The translations under genes were made by a program, and so were the position numbers. 64,000 nucleotides of DNA from Wenyingzhuangia gilva (GTDB taxonomy: Bacteria > Bacteroidota > Bacteroidia > Flavobacteriales > Flavobacteriaceae). How positions within the stretch are numbered: position 1 is the stretch's first letter; every line of letters begins with the position of its first letter. Below the pieces are notes generated by a model. The model saw nothing but the letters and a program-made list of their open reading frames with translations. It had not been told where the DNA came from and did no database searches. The DNA lies in NCBI RefSeq assembly GCF_030519655.1, contig NZ_JAUMIT010000003.1:186001-250000 (forward strand), in the 5' to 3' direction. Shown one piece after another: positions 51,842 through 60,372 of this stretch.

Positions 51842-54208
51842 ATGGAGGAAAAATCCTGTTATCATTGTGGTGATGTTGCCGATCAAGATATTGTTGTTTT
51901 TGATGAAAAAACATTTTGCTGTCATGGCTGTAAAACTGTTTATCAAATATTTAAAGACAATGATTTAACCGCTTATTATGATTTTGAAAAAAATCCTGGA
52001 TTAACTCCCGATGGTGTTAAAGGAAAATATGGTTTTTTAAACAATACCACGGTTGTTAGTAAGTTGTTAGATTTTCAGGAGGATGGCATTGAAGTTGTAA
52101 CGCTTTATATTCCTAAAATTCACTGTAGCTCTTGTGTTTGGGTGCTAGAACATTTGCAAAAATTAAATGATGGTATTGTAAATTCAAGAGTTCATTTTTC
52201 TAAAAAAACAGTTCAAGTAACCTATAACAACAAAATTACTTTACAACAGTTGGTTGAGTTATTGGCTATGATTGGTTATGACCCATACATCAGTTTAGAA
52301 GATGGAGAAAAAGCAAAAAACAAGAGTAAAAGTAGTATTTACAAATTAGCCATTGCAGGATTTGCTTTTGGGAACAGTATGTTTTTATCTTTTCCAGATT
52401 ATTTTGGAAAACCAGATATTTGGCTAGCTCATTATCAACCTTTATTTGTGTTGTTGATGTTTTTGTTTTCGTTACCAGTGGTTTTTTATGCGGCCAATGA
52501 TTATTTTATTTCTGCCTATAAAGGGCTAAGAAAAAGAATTTTAAATATTGATGTTCCTATTAGTATCGGAGTGTTAGTTTTATTTTTAAGGAGTAGTTAT
52601 GAATTTTTTTCAGGAACGGGTCAAGGGTATTTTGATAGTTTAACAGGCTTGATTTTCTTCTTGTTGTTAGGAAAGCTATTCCAGCAAAAAACCTATGATT
52701 TTTTATCGTTTGAAAGAGATTTTAAATCTTATTTTCCCATAGCAATTTCTACATGGGTTGATGAAAAAGAAGTGATTGTTCCTGTAAATGAAATTCAGAT
52801 CAATGACATTATCATTATTAGAAATGAAGAGGTGATTCCTACAGATGGAATTGTGGTAGATGGAAATCCAAAGCTAGATTATAGTTTTGTGACAGGAGAA
52901 GCCAATTTAATTGAAAAACAAATAGGTGATAAAGTTTTTGCAGGAGGAAAGCAACAAGGAAAATCCATAACCCTTAAAGTCACAAAAACAGTAGATCAAA
53001 GTTATTTAACGAAGTTGTGGAGTCAGAATTCTTATGAAAAAACTTCTAAACTAACCAATCTTACAGATGCTATTAGTCAGTATTTTACTTGGGGATTGTT
53101 ATTTATTACTTTGGCATCCGCTATTTATTGGTTTTTGGTAGATAAAAGTCAAATCATAAATGTGGTTACTTCTATTTTAATTGTGGCTTGCCCATGTGCC
53201 TTGGCATTGTCAGCTCCTTTTGCCTTTGGAAATGTATTGCGTATTTTAGGAAAGCAAGGGTTTTATTTAAAAGACAGCACTGTAATTGAAAAGATAGCGA
53301 ATATACAAACCATCTTTTTTGATAAAACGGGAACTTTAACCACTAGAAATAAACAAGAATTTACCTATGAAGGAGCTATTTTGTCAAACGACGAGTTGTC
53401 TATGGTAAAATCATTGGTTAGAAATTCTAATCATCCTTTAAGTAGAACTTTATTTAAAAAAATTAAAGCTGATTTGTTGGAGATTGTTGATTTTGATGAG
53501 TTGGAAGGAAATGGAATTCAGGGAGTTTTTAATCAAAAATCAGTCAAAGTAGGTTCCGCTAATTTTGTTGGAATTTCTAAAAAAGAAATAGAAACGGAAA
53601 GTAGGGTATATGTAAGTATAGACGGTGTTTTAAAAGGTTTTTTTAAGTTTGGAAATCAATATAGAAATGACATTTTTAAGACTTTAAAAAGATTGTCTAA
53701 AAAATATCAAATCAATATTTTATCTGGAGACAATGATGCTTCTAAAGTTTTTTTAGAAAACAAATTAACCAACAAAGCTCATTTTTATTTCAATCAATCT
53801 CCACAAGATAAATTAGAGCAAGTAAAAGCTTGTCAACAAAAAAATCAATCAGTGATGATGGTAGGGGATGGTTTAAATGATGCGGGGGCATTGTTACAAT
53901 CAGAAGTTGGAATTGCCGTTGCCGAAGATGTAAATGTGTTTTCTCCTGCCAGTGATGCTATTATTGATGCTAGTAAAATCAACAAAATGCCTATTTATTT
54001 TAAATTTTGTAAAGTGAGTTTAGTAGTGGTTAAAATAAGTTTTTTACTCTCTATTTTATACAATATTGTAGGTTTGTATTTTGCCATTTCAGGAATGTTA
54101 ACCCCATTGATAGCGGCTATTTTAATGCCTTTAAGCTCTATTACTATTGTAGTATTTGTAACGGTTGCTACAAATGTTTTGGGAAGAGGAATTAGAAGAA
54201 AAATTTAA
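51842..54208 (+). CDS. ccoI: CcoI/FixI copper-transporting P-type ATPase
   Basis: A 788-residue P1B-type ATPase. The N-terminus has the cysteine cluster of CcoI proteins (CYHCGDVA and CCHGCKTVYQIF), then a heavy-metal domain with CSSC (in PKIHCSSCVWVLEHL), eight predicted transmembrane helices with the metal-site CPC (Cys450, VACPCALALS), the phosphorylated Asp494 in DKTGTLT, and the hinge GDGLNDAGALL. CcoI exports copper to the periplasm for insertion into the CuB site of cbb3 oxidase. It is divergent from the Fnr-type regulator and separated from ccoS and the structural genes by a terminator and an unrelated gene on the opposite strand. Confidence 0.95.
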   Translation: MEEKSCYHCGDVADQDIVVFDEKTFCCHGCKTVYQIFKDNDLTAYYDFEKNPGLTPDGVKGKYGFLNNTTVVSKLLDFQEDGIEVVTLYIPKIHCSSCVWVLEHLQKLNDGIVNSRVHFSKKTVQVTYNNKITLQQLVELLAMIGYDPYISLEDGEKAKNKSKSSIYKLAIAGFAFGNSMFLSFPDYFGKPDIWLAHYQPLFVLLMFLFSLPVVFYAANDYFISAYKGLRKRILNIDVPISIGVLVLFLRSSYEFFSGTGQGYFDSLTGLIFFLLLGKLFQQKTYDFLSFERDFKSYFPIAISTWVDEKEVIVPVNEIQINDIIIIRNEEVIPTDGIVVDGNPKLDYSFVTGEANLIEKQIGDKVFAGGKQQGKSITLKVTKTVDQSYLTKLWSQNSYEKTSKLTNLTDAISQYFTWGLLFITLASAIYWFLVDKSQIINVVTSILIVACPCALALSAPFAFGNVLRILGKQGFYLKDSTVIEKIANIQTIFFDKTGTLTTRNKQEFTYEGAILSNDELSMVKSLVRNSNHPLSRTLFKKIKADLLEIVDFDELEGNGIQGVFNQKSVKVGSANFVGISKKEIETESRVYVSIDGVLKGFFKFGNQYRNDIFKTLKRLSKKYQINILSGDNDASKVFLENKLTNKAHFYFNQSPQDKLEQVKACQQKNQSVMMVGDGLNDAGALLQSEVGIAVAEDVNVFSPASDAIIDASKINKMPIYFKFCKVSLVVVKISFLLSILYNIVGLYFAISGMLTPLIAAILMPLSSITIVVFVTVATNVLGRGIRRKI

Positions 54209-54231
54209 TTCTTTTGTTCGCTTATGGTAAT

Positions 54232-54270
54232 ACATCAATCATGCTGAAAAGAATTCAGCATGATTGATGT
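54232..54270. terminator. Bidirectional terminator after ccoI
   Basis: Perfect 17-bp arms (ACATCAATCATGCTGAA and complement) around a 5-base loop, with a T-run downstream, between the convergent ccoI and four-helix-bundle genes. Confidence 0.9.
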
Positions 54271-54275
54271 GTTTT

Positions 54276-54872
54276 TTACTTTTTCTTAGGATCATAGAAA
54301 ATAATAAACTGTACCAAAATAGCCATCATAATTAAGAAAACAATCTCAATCTGAGTAAATAAATCAATGGTTTTTATGGTTTTATTACTTATAAACATTT
54401 GCTGTTTACCTTCCTCTAGTTGAATTTTTGATAAACTTTGAAGTTTATTCGTGATTTTATCAATGCTTTTAAGTAGTTCAGATTTATTGACAGATTTAGA
54501 ACCAACATAACTTTCTTCTAATTTTTTTAGATGGTTAAATTCATTCTTAAACTCGTTAAAAAGGATATGTTCTTTACTCGTTAGTTTTGTCTGATCATAG
54601 ACTTCTATATAATTTTTTATTTCATCATTGGTTTGCTTATTTCTTTTTTGATAAAAAAGAGAGTCAGAAGAAATTAATGCGGTTTCTTTTTCATGAATTA
54701 AAAGTAATGATTCAAACAATAAATCACTAGCCACAATTCTATCTTCATAAATGGTAGTTACTGATTTTTTTAGGCTGTTAAAGTTGTCTTTATCAACCAG
54801 GTTAGTAGTTAAAACAATTAAGAAAACTAATAGTATACTTACGACTTTTTTGATTTTATTAATATTGATCAT
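54276..54872 (-). CDS. Stand-alone four-helix-bundle membrane sensor-like protein
   Basis: A 198-residue protein with two transmembrane helices (about 8-26 and 172-190) flanking a helical periplasmic domain of about 145 residues rich in Lys, Glu and Ser. The sequence IYEDRIVASDLLFESLLLIHEKETALIS resembles the 4HB_MCP ligand-binding domain of chemoreceptors and sensor kinases. No HAMP, kinase or methyl-accepting domain follows; the C-terminus is only FYDPKKK. It may act through a partner. It lies inside the cco region but on the opposite strand. Confidence 0.7.
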   Translation of the reverse strand: MININKIKKVVSILLVFLIVLTTNLVDKDNFNSLKKSVTTIYEDRIVASDLLFESLLLIHEKETALISSDSLFYQKRNKQTNDEIKNYIEVYDQTKLTSKEHILFNEFKNEFNHLKKLEESYVGSKSVNKSELLKSIDKITNKLQSLSKIQLEEGKQQMFISNKTIKTIDLFTQIEIVFLIMMAILVQFIIFYDPKKK

Positions 54873-54989
54873 ATATTGTTAATTTATGGTGTAAGAAATC
54901 TCTTTCAATATATGTAATTTTTCAGTCACAAAAAATTCATATTTTTTTATTTCACTACAATTTCCTTTATCACATAAAAAAAACAAACC

Positions 54990-55003
54990 ATGATAATAAT
55001 CAT
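54990..55003 (+). promoter_or_regulatory. Fnr-like box upstream of the ccoS operon
   Basis: ATGATAATAATCAT has perfect 5-bp arms and fits TGAT-N4-ATCA exactly. It is centred about 30 bases upstream of the -7 element at 55026-55033, a plausible activator position. It shares 13 of 14 bases with the box upstream of ccoI. Confidence 0.65.
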
Positions 55004-55025
55004 TTTTTGTTATGCATGATGCCGA

Positions 55026-55033
55026 TACTTTTG
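55026..55033 (+). promoter_or_regulatory. Promoter -7 element of the ccoS-ccoNOQPGH operon
   Basis: TACTTTTG matches TAnnTTTG, 18 bases before the ccoS start codon. Confidence 0.6.
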
Positions 55034-55051
55034 CTATAAATAAAAGTTAAC

Positions 55052-55210
55052 ATGAGTGTTATTTACATTTTAATTATAGTAAGTCTTTGCGTGGCGGTGG
55101 TGTTTTTAGCCGTATTCTTTTTAGCTGTAAAAAATGGTCAGTTTGAAGATGATGAAACTCCTGCTATTAGAATGCTTTTTAATGATGATGTAAAAAATAA
55201 ACAAGAATAA
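55052..55210 (+). CDS. ccoS: CcoS cbb3 oxidase maturation protein
   Basis: A 52-residue protein: MSVIYILIIVSLCVAVVFLA, continuing as one transmembrane helix, then KNGQFEDDETPAIRMLFNDD. The short length, single helix and GQFEDDxxPAxRxLxDD motif are diagnostic for CcoS, which is needed to load cofactors (haem b/CuB) into CcoN. It is the first gene of the oxidase operon, 35 bases before ccoNO, and follows a clear promoter and Fnr-like box. In many bacteria ccoS sits beside ccoI; here they are in separate transcripts. Confidence 0.93.
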   Translation: MSVIYILIIVSLCVAVVFLAVFFLAVKNGQFEDDETPAIRMLFNDDVKNKQE

Positions 55211-55245
55211 TTTAAAACCAAAACCACTAATCGAATTACTATTTT

Positions 55246-57417
55246 ATGGAAAAAGAACAATTTTATTATGACAACAAAGTCGTAAAGAAATTTATTTACG
55301 CAACCATGTTTTGGGGACTCATAGGAATGTCAGTAGGTTTACTGTTAGCATTAATGTTTGTGTTTCCAAACATCACCAAAGGAGTTTCATGGCTAAGTTT
55401 TGGTAGGTTAAGACCGTTACATACCAATGCTGTTATTTTTGCCTTTATTGGGAATGCCATGTTTGCAGGAATTTACTATTCCTTACAAAGATTATTAAAA
55501 GCTAGAATGTTTAGCGATTTGCTAAGTAAAATTAATTTCTGGGGATGGCAAGCAATTATTGTAGCAGCAGCCATTACTTTACCTTTAGGAATTACCTCTA
55601 GTAAAGAATATGCAGAACTAGAGTGGCCTATTGATATTGCCATTGCTCTTATTTGGGTGGTATTTGGTATCAATATGATTGGAACCATTTTAAGAAGAAG
55701 AGAACGTCACCTGTATGTTGCTATTTGGTTTTATTTAGGAACATTTGTTACGGTAGCTGTCTTACATATTTTTAACAGTTTGGCATTACCAGTATCTTTC
55801 TTAAAAAGTTATTCAGTTTATGCTGGAGTACAAGATGCTTTGGTACAATGGTGGTATGGACATAATGCAGTAGCATTTTTCTTAACCACTCCATTCTTAG
55901 GTTTGATGTATTATTTTGTTCCTAAAGCGGCTAATAGACCTGTGTATTCTTATAGATTGTCTATTGTACACTTTTGGTCGTTGATTTTTATCTATATCTG
56001 GGCAGGACCTCACCACTTGTTGTACACAGCATTGCCAGATTGGGCACAAAATTTAGGAGTTGCATTTTCAGTGATGTTAATTGCTCCATCTTGGGGAGGT
56101 ATGATCAACGGATTGTTAACCTTAAGAGGTGCTTGGGATAAAGTGAGAGTAGATCCTGTTTTAAAGTTTATGGTGGTAGCCATTACAGGATATGGTATGG
56201 CAACTTTTGAAGGACCTATGTTGTCTTTAAAAAATGTAAACGCTATTGCACACTTTTCAGATTGGATTATTGCACACGTTCACGTTGGAGCTTTGGCTTG
56301 GAATGGATTTTTAACTTTTGGGATGATTTATTGGTTGGTTCCAGTATTGTTTAAAACCAAATTACACTCTATTAAATTAGCAAATATTCACTTTTGGTTA
56401 GGAACATTAGGGATTATTATTTACGCTTTCCCAATGTACATTGCAGGATTTGTACAAGCATCTATGTGGAAACAATTCAATCCTGACGGAACTTTAGTAT
56501 ATGGAAACTTTTTAGAAACGGTTACTCAAATCATTCCAATGTATTGGATGCGTGCCATAGGAGGAACTATGTATATTATTGGTGCTGTAGTAATGTTGTT
56601 TAACATTTCTGCAACCATTAAAAGAGGTTCAGAAGTTGAGGATGATTTAAGTGAAGCAGCTCCATTGCAAAGATTAAAAAAAGGAAGAATGTTAGGGGAA
56701 TCTTGGCATCAACAATTAGAAAGAAGACCAGTTCAATTAACCATTTTTGCAACAGTAGCAATTTTAATTGGAGGAATTGTTCAAATCATTCCAACCATTA
56801 TGGTGGAGTCTAACATTCCAACCATTAGCAGTGTTAAACCTTATACACCATTAGAATTAGAAGGTAGAGATTTATACATACGTGAAGGTTGTGTGGGTTG
56901 TCACTCTCAAATGATTCGTCCTTTCCGTTCAGAAGTAGAGCGTTATGGAGAATATTCTAAAGCTGGAGAATTTGTATACGACCATCCGTTCTTATGGGGA
57001 TCAAAACGTACAGGACCAGATTTACACAGAGTTGGTCAAAAATATTCTGATAGCTGGCACTTTAACCACATGCTCGATCCACAAAGTACTTCACCAGGAT
57101 CTATCATGCCATCTTATTCTTGGTTGTTAAAAAATGAGTTGGATTTAAGTGATACGCAAAATAAAATGAAAACTATGGTGACTTTAGGGGTGCCATATTC
57201 AGAAGAAGAAATTGCCAATGCAGCACAGAACATGAAAGCTCAGGCGGATTTGATTGCAGAAAACTTAACGCAAGATCCTTCTTTTGTAGATAGTTATGAA
57301 GCGGCTCAAGCCGAAGCAAAAGCAAAAGGAGAAGAGTTTGTGCCAATTCAGCAAAGAGAAATTGTTGCTTTAATTGCGTATTTACAAAGATTAGGAACAG
57401 ATATAAAAACGAAATAA
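55246..57417 (+). CDS. ccoN: Fused CcoN-CcoO subunit of cbb3-type cytochrome c oxidase
   Basis: A 723-residue fusion. Residues about 1-475 are CcoN, the haem-copper catalytic subunit with 12 expected transmembrane helices; conserved His segments include RPLHTNAVIF, QWWYGHNAVAFFLT, AGPHHLLYTALPDW and IIAHVHVGALAWNG. A CcoO part follows: membrane anchor (about 505-525) and a periplasmic monohaem cytochrome c domain with CVGCH starting at Cys549 (EGCVGCHSQMIRPF). Met ligands are plausible in PGSIMPSYSWL. The enzyme reduces oxygen with high affinity. The N-O fusion is the usual Bacteroidota arrangement. Confidence 0.96.
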   Translation: MEKEQFYYDNKVVKKFIYATMFWGLIGMSVGLLLALMFVFPNITKGVSWLSFGRLRPLHTNAVIFAFIGNAMFAGIYYSLQRLLKARMFSDLLSKINFWGWQAIIVAAAITLPLGITSSKEYAELEWPIDIAIALIWVVFGINMIGTILRRRERHLYVAIWFYLGTFVTVAVLHIFNSLALPVSFLKSYSVYAGVQDALVQWWYGHNAVAFFLTTPFLGLMYYFVPKAANRPVYSYRLSIVHFWSLIFIYIWAGPHHLLYTALPDWAQNLGVAFSVMLIAPSWGGMINGLLTLRGAWDKVRVDPVLKFMVVAITGYGMATFEGPMLSLKNVNAIAHFSDWIIAHVHVGALAWNGFLTFGMIYWLVPVLFKTKLHSIKLANIHFWLGTLGIIIYAFPMYIAGFVQASMWKQFNPDGTLVYGNFLETVTQIIPMYWMRAIGGTMYIIGAVVMLFNISATIKRGSEVEDDLSEAAPLQRLKKGRMLGESWHQQLERRPVQLTIFATVAILIGGIVQIIPTIMVESNIPTISSVKPYTPLELEGRDLYIREGCVGCHSQMIRPFRSEVERYGEYSKAGEFVYDHPFLWGSKRTGPDLHRVGQKYSDSWHFNHMLDPQSTSPGSIMPSYSWLLKNELDLSDTQNKMKTMVTLGVPYSEEEIANAAQNMKAQADLIAENLTQDPSFVDSYEAAQAEAKAKGEEFVPIQQREIVALIAYLQRLGTDIKTK

Positions 57418-57418
57418 G

Positions 57419-57583
57419 ATGTTAAAGTTTGTAAAAAATTATATGGTAAGCATTGAGGGAATAGAAATTTACCCAATGATCTCTTTGTCTATCTTTTTTA
57501 TCTTTTTTACCCTGTTGTTTTTTTGGGTGTTTAAAGCTAAAAAAGAATACTTAGAAAAAGTGAGTAATCTACCCTTTGAATAA
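57419..57583 (+). CDS. ccoQ: CcoQ-like small oxidase subunit
   Basis: A 54-residue protein (MLKFVKNYMVSIEGIEIYPM and one transmembrane helix FIFFTLLFFWVFKA, then KKEYLEKVSNLPFE). Its size, single helix and position between ccoNO and ccoP identify it as CcoQ/FixQ, which stabilises the oxidase complex. The ATG follows the ccoNO stop by one base. The family is poorly conserved, so the call depends on context. Confidence 0.85.
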   Translation: MLKFVKNYMVSIEGIEIYPMISLSIFFIFFTLLFFWVFKAKKEYLEKVSNLPFE

Positions 57584-57597
57584 AAAAAGACTAAACT

Positions 57598-58464
57598 ATG
57601 AGTGTTAAAAAACAAAATAAACAAATTATAGGCTTTGTAATCATCAGTGTATTAGTAGGCCTTTTGTTAGAATGGATGTTTCCTTCAGAAAATGGATATT
57701 CATCTTTAATAGCTTTAAAAATTACCTTGTATTTAATTTTTATGGCTGCCATATTTAGTGCCCGTTTTGTGGTCACTAAAATGAATAATCTTTATTTGTC
57801 TTTATCATCAGAAGAAGAGAAAAAAGCTTTTTATGAAAAGAAAAATGCAAATAAAATCAATTGGTCTGACTGGAAAAGTGTTTTAGATGGATTGATGGCC
57901 GCAAAACCTGTAGCTGAAGAAAGTGATATTATTTTAGATCATGATTATGACGGTATTAAAGAGTTAGATAATAACCTTCCTCCATGGTGGATTTATGGAT
58001 TTTATATGACGATTGTATTTGCTGTTAGTTACATGGTTTATTATGAAGTGCTAGATGGAAAAGATCAAAAACAAGAATATTTAGCAGAAGTTGCATTGGC
58101 CAAAAAACAAATTGCTGCTTATGAAGCGACTCAAGAAAAAGTAGATATGAGTGCTTTGGCAGAAGGAGATAATGCTCAAGGTAAAAAGTTGTATAAACGT
58201 AATTGTGCTGTTTGTCATGCTGTTGATGGAGGAGGTAAAATTGGACCTAACTTAACTGATAACTATTGGATTTTAGGAGGTAGCATGGAAGATATTTACA
58301 ATACTATTTCAGAAGGAGGTAGGGCTGGAAAAGGGATGATTGCTTGGAAAAATAGTTTTAGTTCTCAAGATCGCCAAATGTTAGCAGCTTATGTAAAAAG
58401 CTTAAAAGGAACAACTCCAGCAGAGCCTAAAGAACCTCAAGGAGATCTATATGAAGAAGAATAA
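57598..58464 (+). CDS. ccoP: CcoP cytochrome c subunit of cbb3 oxidase, monohaem form
   Basis: A 288-residue protein with two N-terminal transmembrane helices (about 10-25 and 36-52), the CcoP signature DHDYDGIKELDNNLPPWWIYGFY, a further helix, and a cytochrome c domain with a single CAVCH at Cys203-His207 (GKKLYKRNCAVCHAVDGGGKIGPNLTD). Proteobacterial CcoP has two haem domains; here only one is present, apparently normal in many Bacteroidota. It passes electrons from a periplasmic donor to CcoO. It is cotranscribed with the other cco genes (14 bases from ccoQ). Confidence 0.94.
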   Translation: MSVKKQNKQIIGFVIISVLVGLLLEWMFPSENGYSSLIALKITLYLIFMAAIFSARFVVTKMNNLYLSLSSEEEKKAFYEKKNANKINWSDWKSVLDGLMAAKPVAEESDIILDHDYDGIKELDNNLPPWWIYGFYMTIVFAVSYMVYYEVLDGKDQKQEYLAEVALAKKQIAAYEATQEKVDMSALAEGDNAQGKKLYKRNCAVCHAVDGGGKIGPNLTDNYWILGGSMEDIYNTISEGGRAGKGMIAWKNSFSSQDRQMLAAYVKSLKGTTPAEPKEPQGDLYEEE

Positions 58465-58476
58465 AGTTTATTAAAA

Positions 58477-59898
58477 ATGGAAAGAGATAACAAGGAAGTT
58501 TTTAGAGATTCTATTGCTACGATTGATAATGAGGGTAAGAGATCGTGGATTTATCCAAAAAAACCTAAAGGGAAATATTATTCATTAAGGACTTGGGTCA
58601 GTATCTTTTTGTTAACTACCTTGTTGTCTTCTCCATTTATAAAAATTAATGGGAATCAATTATTTCTATTTAATATCATAGAAAGAAAATTCAATATTTT
58701 AGGATTTCCTTTTTGGCCACAAGATTTTTATTTATTGGTTATTTCCATGCTAATTGGTGTGGTATTTATCATTCTTTTCACAGTAATTTATGGACGTGTT
58801 TTTTGTGGATGGATTTGTCCACAAACCATTTTTTTGGAAATGGTTTTTCGTAAAATAGAATACTGGATAGATGGTGATAAAGGAGCTCAAAAAAGATTGG
58901 CCAAACAAGTTTGGAATGCTGAAAAAATAAGAAAGAGACTTTTTAAGCATAGTATTTACATACTTATTTCTTTTGTGATTTCTAATGTGTTTTTAGCGTA
59001 TATCATTAGTAGTGATCAGCTTATTAAAATCATTACTTCTCCTGTTTCTGAACATGTTGGTGGATTTATAAGTATTTGGATTTTTACAGGCGTATTTTAT
59101 TTTGTTTTTTCATGGTTTAGAGAGCAAGTATGTATCATTGCTTGTCCTTATGGAAGGCTGCAAGGGGTTTTGTTAGACAACAAATCTATTATTGTTGCTT
59201 ATGATTATATTAGAGGAGAAAGAACCAAAGGAAGATCTAAATTTAAAAAGAATGAGGACAGAGAAAAACAAGGTAAAGGAGCTTGTATTGATTGTGATCA
59301 ATGTGTAGAAGTTTGTCCTACAGGTATTGATATTAGAAACGGAACACAGTTAGAGTGTGTAAACTGCACTGCTTGTATGGATGCCTGTGATTTTATGATG
59401 GAAAAAACAGATCAGCCTAAAGGATTGATTCGTTATGCATCCGAAGAAAATATAGAAAAAAACAAACCTTTTGAATTTACCCTAAGAATAAAGGCTTATA
59501 CTGTTATTTTAGGAATATTAATGGTGGTGTTAATTGCTCTTTTAACAGTAAGAAGCAATGTGCAAGCAAACTTTTTTAGAGTACCAGGAGAATTGTATCA
59601 AGTAAAAGAAGGTAGAGTGATTAGCAATGTTTATACCTATAAATTGGTCAACAAAACTACGCAAGACATAGATTCTTTATCTTTTAAAATGATATCGCAT
59701 AAAGGAAATATTCAATTGGTAGGAACTACTCATCTTTTACTAAAAAAACAAGGAATGTATGAGGGTACTATTTTTATTGAAATTCCTGAAGCAGCATTAG
59801 AAGATAGTAATGAGAAAATTAAGATAGGTGTTTATAGAGGTGAAGAACAAATTACCACAACTTCTACTAATTTTTTAAGTCCTAAAAACAAGTGGTAA
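58477..59898 (+). CDS. ccoG: CcoG/RdxA polyferredoxin-like assembly protein
   Basis: A 473-residue membrane protein with about five transmembrane helices. A membrane-proximal motif CGWICPQTIFLEMVFRKIEY and IIACPYGRLQG are followed by two ferredoxin-type 4Fe-4S clusters, CIDCDQCVEVCP and CVNCTACMDACD. An Ig-like domain forms the C-terminus (about 370-473). In other bacteria CcoG reduces copper for CcoI/CcoA-dependent assembly of the oxidase. It lies 12 bases from ccoP. Confidence 0.95.
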   Translation: MERDNKEVFRDSIATIDNEGKRSWIYPKKPKGKYYSLRTWVSIFLLTTLLSSPFIKINGNQLFLFNIIERKFNILGFPFWPQDFYLLVISMLIGVVFIILFTVIYGRVFCGWICPQTIFLEMVFRKIEYWIDGDKGAQKRLAKQVWNAEKIRKRLFKHSIYILISFVISNVFLAYIISSDQLIKIITSPVSEHVGGFISIWIFTGVFYFVFSWFREQVCIIACPYGRLQGVLLDNKSIIVAYDYIRGERTKGRSKFKKNEDREKQGKGACIDCDQCVEVCPTGIDIRNGTQLECVNCTACMDACDFMMEKTDQPKGLIRYASEENIEKNKPFEFTLRIKAYTVILGILMVVLIALLTVRSNVQANFFRVPGELYQVKEGRVISNVYTYKLVNKTTQDIDSLSFKMISHKGNIQLVGTTHLLLKKQGMYEGTIFIEIPEAALEDSNEKIKIGVYRGEEQITTTSTNFLSPKNKW

Positions 59899-59916
59899 AC
59901 ATAAAATAAAGAAATC

Positions 59917-60372
59917 ATGAAAATTAATTGGGGTACAAGTATTGTGTTGGCATTTGGTTGTTTTATTGTGTTCATCATGTTTTTTGTGATCAAAACATTT
60001 ACACAAAAAGAATATGAATATGATTTGGTCTCAAGTCATTATTACGAAGATGAATTGGCTTTTCAAAAAACCATCAACAATGCCGAAAATAGAGATAAAT
60101 TAGAAGATAAAGTTTTGTTTGAGAATGCTTCTAATCAATTAAAAATTGTAATTCCAAATCCTGAGAAAGATATGATTGTTGGAAAAATACAATTTTATAG
60201 ACCTTCTAATGATAAATTAGATTTTACGGAAAGTATCAACTCAAACAAAAACGAGTTTGTTTACTCAGGAGATAAATTGGTAAAAGGAAGATGGAATGTT
60301 GCCATTATCTGGCATTATAAAAAAGATAAGACAAAAAGTTTTTACAAAAAACAAGAATTATATTTCGAATGA
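59917..60372 (+). CDS. ccoH: CcoH/FixH oxidase assembly protein
   Basis: A 151-residue protein with one N-terminal transmembrane helix (about 7-27, SIVLAFGCFIVFIMFFVIKT) and a periplasmic beta domain (SHYYEDELAFQKTINNAEN, IQFYRPSNDKLDF, GRWNVAIIWHYK) typical of FixH. FixH/CcoH is required for stable cbb3 oxidase assembly. It overlaps the next gene by 4 bases (ATGA), hence tightly coupled. Confidence 0.92.
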   Translation: MKINWGTSIVLAFGCFIVFIMFFVIKTFTQKEYEYDLVSSHYYEDELAFQKTINNAENRDKLEDKVLFENASNQLKIVIPNPEKDMIVGKIQFYRPSNDKLDFTESINSNKNEFVYSGDKLVKGRWNVAIIWHYKKDKTKSFYKKQELYFE

